A DNA stretch of 14,948 nt from Betaproteobacteria bacterium. GTDB lineage: Bacteria; Pseudomonadota; Gammaproteobacteria; Burkholderiales; SG8-39. The position numbers and the translations under genes are program-made. The DNA lies in assembly GCA_019237595.1 (NCBI GenBank), contig JAFAGU010000239.1, positions 1 through 14,948 of the forward strand, read 5' to 3'. The notes beneath the pieces are model-generated. The model made no database searches. It was not told where the DNA came from and was given only the letters and a program-made list of their open reading frames with translations. This document shows positions 1-4,867 of this stretch, one piece after another; position 1 is the stretch's first letter, and the number at the start of each line of letters is the position of its first letter.

Positions 1-137
1 ACATCCTCGGCGAACTGCCGCGCGTTGCGCGTGTGGAATTCGCCGTCGCTGTACGGCGTGGGCATGTCCCACTTGGTCTGCGCCTGCGCGCCGAGCGCGA
101 CGAGCGCCCCGATGCAGAAACCGATTGTTTTCTTCAA
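1..137 (-). CDS. TRAP transporter DctP-type substrate-binding protein, N-terminal fragment cut by window edge
   Basis: Periplasmic solute receptor of a tripartite TRAP transporter, which captures an organic acid and delivers it to the DctQM membrane permease. Only the first 45 codons lie in the window. They start at a TTG (137-135) placed 8 nt after a strong GGAGGG ribosome-binding site. Residues 1-19 are a Sec signal peptide (KK, hydrophobic core, AQA cleavage signal). The mature protein opens with TKWDMPTPYSDGEFHTRN, which resembles the N-terminus of betaproteobacterial DctP receptors; Bordetella members of this group bind pyroglutamate. It lies 30 bp downstream of the FAD oxidoreductase gene on the same strand, so the two are probably cotranscribed. 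The rest of the gene and any dctQM lie beyond the left edge. Family assignment is fairly secure from the signal peptide plus this motif. The ligand is inferred from the neighbours only. Confidence 0.75.
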   Translation of the reverse strand, partial: MKKTIGFCIGALVALGAQAQTKWDMPTPYSDGEFHTRNARQFAED

Positions 138-145
138 GGAAATTT

Positions 146-151
146 CCCTCC
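146..151 (-). promoter_or_regulatory. Ribosome-binding site GGAGGG fixing the TTG start of the left DctP gene
   Basis: On the minus strand GGAGGG is followed by 8 nt and then TTG-AAG-AAA, the start of a clean signal peptide. No ATG or GTG in the same frame nearby makes a better start, so this site decides the start. The spacer together with the last two bases of the site forms a perfect 10-bp palindrome, GGAAATTTCC (138-147). Confidence 0.7.
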
Positions 152-167
152 TGATCTTTGAGTCATC

Positions 168-1268
168 TTAGCGTAGTTCCGCCACGACGGTGTCCGCGAG
201 CGCGAGCGAGGCGGTGAGCCCGGGCGACTCGATGCCGAAGAGGTGCACGAGGCCGGGGACGCCGTGCCTCGACGGGCCCTGGATCTCGAAGTCGGGCGAC
301 GGCTCCTTCGGTCCGGCGGTCTTTGGCCGGATCCCGGCGTAGCCTGGAACGAGCGCGCCATCGGGCAGGCCGGGCCAATAGCGCCGGATGGCGGCGTAGA
401 AGCGCTCGGCTCGGCGAGGGTCGACGTCGTAGGCGATGCGATCTACCCATTCCACGTCTGGGCCAAAACGCGCCTGGCCCGCGAGGTCGAGCGTCACGTG
501 CACGCCCAGGCCGCCGGGCTCGGGCACCGGATAGACGAGCCTCGAGAAGGGCGACTTGCGGTTGAGCGAATAGTAGTTTCCCTTCGCGTAGAACTCGCCC
601 GGAACGAATTTCCGGTCGAAGCCCTCGAGCGCCTTCGCCACCGACGGGGCGCGCAGCCCTGCGCTGTTGACGAGGATCTTGCTTTTCAAGGTGATGCCTT
701 CCCCGCCGCCTGCGTGAAGGACGAATCCATCCGATAGGAGCTCGCCGCCGATGAGCGGGCTCTTGAGCGCGAGCATCGCGCCATGCGCCTCGGCGTCGCC
801 GAGGTAGGCGAGCATCAGCGCGTGGCTGTCGATGATGCCGGTCGAAGGCGAGTGCAGCGCGGCGACGCAACGAAGCTCGGGCTCCCACGACTTTGCCTGT
901 TCCACCGGGATGAAGTCGACATCCGTGACGCCGTTCGCATGCGCCTTGGCCTTGATGCCTTCCAATTCCTGGATCTGGGAAGGATCGGTCGCGACGATCA
1001 GCTTGCCGCAGCGCCGATGCGGGACGCCGTGGCTCTCGCAGTATTCGTAGAGCAGGCGCTTGCCCGCGACGCACGAGCGCGCCTTGAGCGAGCCCTTTGG
1101 ATAGTAGATGCCGGCGTGGATGACCTCGGAGTTGCGCGAGCTCGTGTGCGTGCCGATCGCGTCCTCGGCTTCGATGATCACGACCTCGCGTCCCGCGAGC
1201 GCCAGGGCGCGCGCGACCGCGAGGCCGACCACGCCCGCGCCGACCACGACGGCTTCCACGCTTTCCAT
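168..1268 (-). CDS. FAD-dependent oxidoreductase, L-2-hydroxyglutarate oxidase (LhgO/L2HGDH) family
   Basis: Flavoenzyme of the DAO fold, 366 aa. Family members oxidise L-2-hydroxyglutarate or similar 2-hydroxy or amino acids to the 2-oxo acid, passing electrons to oxygen or quinone. The N-terminus has the FAD dinucleotide motif VVGAGVVG (8-15), with Glu33 placed to bind the ribose. Residues 44-63 (SRNSEVIHAGIYY, then PKGSLKA) and the later LLYEYC, CGKLIVATD and STGIID stretches match the L2HGDH pattern closely. The C-terminal HLFGIESPGLTASLALAD is the usual FAD-closing segment. One difference is SEVIH where E. coli LhgO and human L2HGDH have SGVIH, so the substrate may differ. The gene is shorter than E. 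coli LhgO (about 420 aa). Its start is 16 bp from the divergent 5-oxoprolinase, and its stop is 30 bp before a TRAP receptor gene. The ATG lacks a clear ribosome-binding site. Family is confident; substrate is not. Confidence 0.88.
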   Translation of the reverse strand: MESVEAVVVGAGVVGLAVARALALAGREVVIIEAEDAIGTHTSSRNSEVIHAGIYYPKGSLKARSCVAGKRLLYEYCESHGVPHRRCGKLIVATDPSQIQELEGIKAKAHANGVTDVDFIPVEQAKSWEPELRCVAALHSPSTGIIDSHALMLAYLGDAEAHGAMLALKSPLIGGELLSDGFVLHAGGGEGITLKSKILVNSAGLRAPSVAKALEGFDRKFVPGEFYAKGNYYSLNRKSPFSRLVYPVPEPGGLGVHVTLDLAGQARFGPDVEWVDRIAYDVDPRRAERFYAAIRRYWPGLPDGALVPGYAGIRPKTAGPKEPSPDFEIQGPSRHGVPGLVHLFGIESPGLTASLALADTVVAELR

Positions 1269-1278
1269 TTAGGATGCG

Positions 1279-1284
1279 ATTGTA
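1279..1284 (-). promoter_or_regulatory. Possible -10 element (TACAAT) for the FAD oxidoreductase operon
   Basis: TACAAT, one mismatch from the sigma-70 -10 consensus, lies 10 nt before the minus-strand ATG at 1268. Transcription from it would begin almost at the start codon, giving a nearly leaderless mRNA, which fits the missing ribosome-binding site. No convincing -35 is visible at 16-18 bp spacing; that position falls inside the first codons of the divergent 5-oxoprolinase. Speculative. Confidence 0.22.
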
Positions 1285-4200
1285 ATGAAGCGCACCGATC
1301 GCTGGCAGTTCTGGATCGACCGCGGCGGGACGTTCACCGACGTGGTCGCGCGCCGGCCCGACGGAACGCTCGCCACGCACAAGCTGCTCTCCGAGAACCC
1401 GGAGCGCTACCGCGACGCGGCGCTCGCGGGCATCCGGGAGATCCTCGAGCTCGGGAAAGACGAGCCGATTCCCGGCGACGCAATCGACGCGGTGAAGATG
1501 GGCACCACCGTCGCGACCAATGCGCTCCTCGAGCGCAAGGGAGAGCGCACGGCGCTTTTCATCACGCGCGGCTTCCGCGACGCGCTGCGCATCGCCTACC
1601 AGAACCGGCCCCGGATCTTCGACCGCCACATCGTCCTGCCGGAGATGCTGTATGCCCGGGTGGTCGAGGTCGACGAGCGCATGGGCGCACATGGGGAAGT
1701 TGTTCTTCCCATCGATCTCTCCCGGCTGGAGGCTGATCTTCGAAAAACCTTCGCCGACGGCTTCCGCTCCGTCGCCATCGTCTTCATGCACGCCTATCGC
1801 TACCCCGCGCACGAGCGGCGGGCGGGCGAGCTCGCGCGCAAGGCCGGTTTTACGCAGGTCTCGCTCTCGCAAGAGGTGAGCCCCCTCATGAAGCTCGTGG
1901 GGCGCGGCGACACGACGGTGGTCGATGCCTACCTCTCGCCGATCCTTCGCCGCTACGTCGAGGGCGTGGCGGCCGAGCTGGGAGACGTGCGCCTCCTCTT
2001 CATGCAATCGAACGGGGGGCTCACGGACGCCCGCCGCTTCCGCGGGAAGGATGCGATCCTCTCCGGCCCGGCCGGCGGCATCGTCGGGGCGGCGCGAACA
2101 TCGGTCGCCGCGGGCTTCGAGCGCATCATCGGCTTCGACATGGGCGGGACTTCGACCGACGTCTCGCACTATGCCGGCGAGTTCGAGCGCGACTTCGAGA
2201 CGCTCGTCGCGGGCGTGCGCATGCGGGCGCCCATGATGAGCATCCATACCGTCGCCGCAGGTGGCGGCTCGATCCTGCACTTCGACGGGGCGCGCTATCG
2301 CGTCGGGCCGGATTCCGCGGGCGCGAACCCGGGTCCGGCGTCCTACCGGCGGGGCGGCCCGCTCACCGTCACGGACGCGAACGTCATGCTCGGCAAGATC
2401 CAGCCTGCTTTCTTCCCGAAGGTTTTCGGGCCCTCCAGCGACCTGCCTCTCGACCCGCAAGTCGTGAGGGACCGATTTGGAGAGTTGAAAAACCGGATCA
2501 ACGACGGCCGCTCCGAGGAGCAGATCGCCGAGGGGTTCGTGCAGATCGCTGTCGGCAACATGGCGAACGCCATCAAGCACATTTCGGTGCAGCGCGGCCA
2601 TGACGTGACGGCCTATACGCTGTGCTGCTTCGGCGGGGCGGGCGGCCAGCATGCCTGCCTCGTGGCCGACGCGCTCGCGATGAACCGCATCTTCATCCAC
2701 CCGTATGCGGGCGTTCTTTCTGCGTACGGCATGGGGCTCGCGGACCAGATCGCCATGCGGCAGAGAGCGGTCGAGGCGAAGCTCGATGCCTCGCCCGATT
2801 TGGACGGAATGTTCTCGGCCCTCGAAGGGGAAGCGAAGAGCGAGCTTCTCGGCCAAGGCGTCGCCGAATCCTCGCTGCGGATCGCGAGGAAAGCGCACCT
2901 GAAGTACGAAGGAACCGACACGGCGCTCGCCGTTCCGTTCGGTGCTCGAGAAGCCATGGAGCGCGAGTTCGCCGACGCCTATCGCAAGCAGTTCAGCTTC
3001 CTGATGGAGGGCCGCGCGCTCATCGTCGACTCCATTCTGGTGGAGGCGATCGGGCCCGGCGAGCCGTTCGCCGAGAGGACTTCCGGAGGGGAGGCGAGCG
3101 CACGGCCTGCGGCCAGCGTGCGCATGTTCACCGGCGGAGCCTGGCACGACTGCCCGCTCTACGAGCGCAGGAGCCTCGGGCCCGGCGCAAGCGTCGAAGG
3201 GCCGGCCATCATCGCCGAGGCGAACGCGACCACCGTGGTGGAACCGGAGTGGGGCGCCCGGGTGACCGCCTCCAATGGCCTCGTGCTCGAGCGAAGGGCG
3301 CCGCGGAAGGCCGCGCCGGCGCTCGGCACGACGGTCGATCCGGTGATGCTCGAGATCTTCAACAACCTCTTCATGTCCATCGCGGAGCAGATGGGCCTGC
3401 GCTTGCAGAACACCGCCTACTCGGTGAACATCAAGGAGCGCCTGGATTTCTCCTGCGCGATCTTCGACGCGGGGGGAAACCTCATAGCCAATGCCCCCCA
3501 CATGCCGGTGCACCTTGGCTCGATGGGCGAGTCGATCAAGGCGGTGATCCGCCTCAACGCAGGCAGGATGAAGCGCGGAAACGTCTACGTGCTCAATGCG
3601 CCCTACAACGGCGGCACGCACCTCCCCGATGTCACGGTGATCACGCCCGTGTTCGGCGCTGCCGGCGAGATCCTCTTCTACGTGGGAAGCCGCGGCCATC
3701 ACGCCGACATCGGCGGCATCACGCCCGGGTCGATGCCGCCGGACTCGAAGATCGTGGAGGAAGAGGGCGTCCTTATCGACAACTTCCTTCTCGTCGAGGA
3801 GGGCAGGTTCCGCGAGAAGGAAACCATCGCGCTCCTCTCCTCGGGGAAGTACCCGGCCCGCAACGTCGCCCAGAACATCGCCGACCTGCGCGCGCAGGTG
3901 GCGGCGAACGAGAAGGGCGTGCAGGAGCTCGGCGCCATGGTGTCGCACTTCGGCCTCGACGTGGTGTGCGCCTATATGCGCCACGTCCAGGACAACGCCG
4001 AGGAATCGGTGCGCCGCGTCCTCGGCGTCCTGAAGAACGGAGCGTTTGCGCTGCCGCTCGACAACGGTGCCGAAATTCGCGTGATGATCGAGATCGATCA
4101 ACCGGCGCGAAAGGCGCGGATCGATTTCGCGGGTACGTCGCCGCAGCTCGCGAATAACTTCAATGCGCCGGCGGCAGTGAGCATGGCTGCGGTGCTCTAT

Positions 4201-4860
4201 GTCTTCCGCACCCTGGTCGATGCGGACATCCCGCTCAACGCCGGCTGTCTCAAGCCCCTCGACGTGAGAATCGAGGAAGGCTCTATGCTGCGGCCGTGCT
4301 ATCCGGCGGCGGTCGTCGCGGGGAACGTCGAAACCTCGCAGTGCGTGACCGATGCGCTCTATGGCGCGCTCGGCGTGATGGCCGCCTCGCAAGGGACGAT
4401 GAACAATTTCACGTTCGGCAACGAGCGCCACCAATACTACGAGACGGTCGCGGGCGGCTCGGGCGCGGGTCCAGGCTTCGACGGCACGGACGTGGTGCAG
4501 ACGCACATGACGAATTCCCGACTCACGGATCCCGAAGTGCTCGAGTGGCGTTTCCCGGTTCGGCTCGAGAGCTTCGAGGTTCGCGCCGGGTCCGGCGGCG
4601 CGGGGCGATGGCGCGGCGGATGCGGCGCCGCGCGCCGCGTGCGCTTCCTTGAAGCGATGACGGCGGCGATTCTCTCGGGGCACCGCCTCGTGGCGCCGCA
4701 CGGGATGGCGGGCGGGCAGCCGGGCGCGCCCGGGAAGAACTATGTCCTGCGCGCCGACGGTACACGCACGGAGCTCGGACCCTTCCAGCAGACGAAAGTC
4801 TCGGCCGGCGATGTTTTCGTGATCGAGACGCCCGGCGGCGGGGGATACGGCCCAATATAA
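1285..4860 (+). CDS. 5-oxoprolinase (ATP-hydrolysing), fused HyuA-HyuB
   Basis: Cytoplasmic enzyme, 1191 aa, expected to open 5-oxo-L-proline (pyroglutamate) to glutamate with ATP hydrolysis; related hydantoinases open hydantoin rings. The HyuA half (about 1-670) has the ASKHA-type nucleotide-binding signatures FWIDRGGTFTDVV (9-21), KMGTTVATNALLERKG (71-86) and FDMGGTSTDVS (284-294). The HyuB half starts near residue 682 (TTVDPVMLEIFNN). It carries GGTHLPD (His779, Asp782) and RGHHADIGG (His805, His806, Asp808), likely metal ligands by analogy with HyuB and acetone carboxylase subunits. The single-chain arrangement and length match the OPLAH type rather than split hyuA/hyuB. The ATG has an AGGA site 10 nt upstream. 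It is divergent from the FAD oxidoreductase and 7 bp from the next gene. Substrate preference for oxoproline over hydantoin is inferred from the fusion and overall resemblance. Confidence 0.92.
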   Translation: MKRTDRWQFWIDRGGTFTDVVARRPDGTLATHKLLSENPERYRDAALAGIREILELGKDEPIPGDAIDAVKMGTTVATNALLERKGERTALFITRGFRDALRIAYQNRPRIFDRHIVLPEMLYARVVEVDERMGAHGEVVLPIDLSRLEADLRKTFADGFRSVAIVFMHAYRYPAHERRAGELARKAGFTQVSLSQEVSPLMKLVGRGDTTVVDAYLSPILRRYVEGVAAELGDVRLLFMQSNGGLTDARRFRGKDAILSGPAGGIVGAARTSVAAGFERIIGFDMGGTSTDVSHYAGEFERDFETLVAGVRMRAPMMSIHTVAAGGGSILHFDGARYRVGPDSAGANPGPASYRRGGPLTVTDANVMLGKIQPAFFPKVFGPSSDLPLDPQVVRDRFGELKNRINDGRSEEQIAEGFVQIAVGNMANAIKHISVQRGHDVTAYTLCCFGGAGGQHACLVADALAMNRIFIHPYAGVLSAYGMGLADQIAMRQRAVEAKLDASPDLDGMFSALEGEAKSELLGQGVAESSLRIARKAHLKYEGTDTALAVPFGAREAMEREFADAYRKQFSFLMEGRALIVDSILVEAIGPGEPFAERTSGGEASARPAASVRMFTGGAWHDCPLYERRSLGPGASVEGPAIIAEANATTVVEPEWGARVTASNGLVLERRAPRKAAPALGTTVDPVMLEIFNNLFMSIAEQMGLRLQNTAYSVNIKERLDFSCAIFDAGGNLIANAPHMPVHLGSMGESIKAVIRLNAGRMKRGNVYVLNAPYNGGTHLPDVTVITPVFGAAGEILFYVGSRGHHADIGGITPGSMPPDSKIVEEEGVLIDNFLLVEEGRFREKETIALLSSGKYPARNVAQNIADLRAQVAANEKGVQELGAMVSHFGLDVVCAYMRHVQDNAEESVRRVLGVLKNGAFALPLDNGAEIRVMIEIDQPARKARIDFAGTSPQLANNFNAPAAVSMAAVLYVFRTLVDADIPLNAGCLKPLDVRIEEGSMLRPCYPAAVVAGNVETSQCVTDALYGALGVMAASQGTMNNFTFGNERHQYYETVAGGSGAGPGFDGTDVVQTHMTNSRLTDPEVLEWRFPVRLESFEVRAGSGGAGRWRGGCGAARRVRFLEAMTAAILSGHRLVAPHGMAGGQPGAPGKNYVLRADGTRTELGPFQQTKVSAGDVFVIETPGGGGYGPI

Positions 4861-4861
4861 T
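4856..4861 (+). promoter_or_regulatory. Perfect TATAAT -10-like hexamer at the 5-oxoprolinase/AsmA-fusion junction
   Basis: An exact TATAAT spans the TAA stop of the 5-oxoprolinase and ends 6 nt before the GTG start of the next gene. A start site 7 nt downstream would fall on the GTG itself, giving a leaderless message. No -35 is recognisable 16-18 bp upstream, where the sequence is GC-only, and there is no extended -10 TG. The motif is rare at this base composition but may be chance. Confidence 0.25.
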
Positions 4862-4867
4862 GACAGG

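Noticed and set aside
138..167. GGAAATTTCC (138-147) and TGAGTCA (159-165) palindromes as operator sites
   Set aside because: Both are short and lie between the stop of one gene and the start of the next in the same operon. The first is part of the ribosome-binding region, so there is no support for a regulator site.
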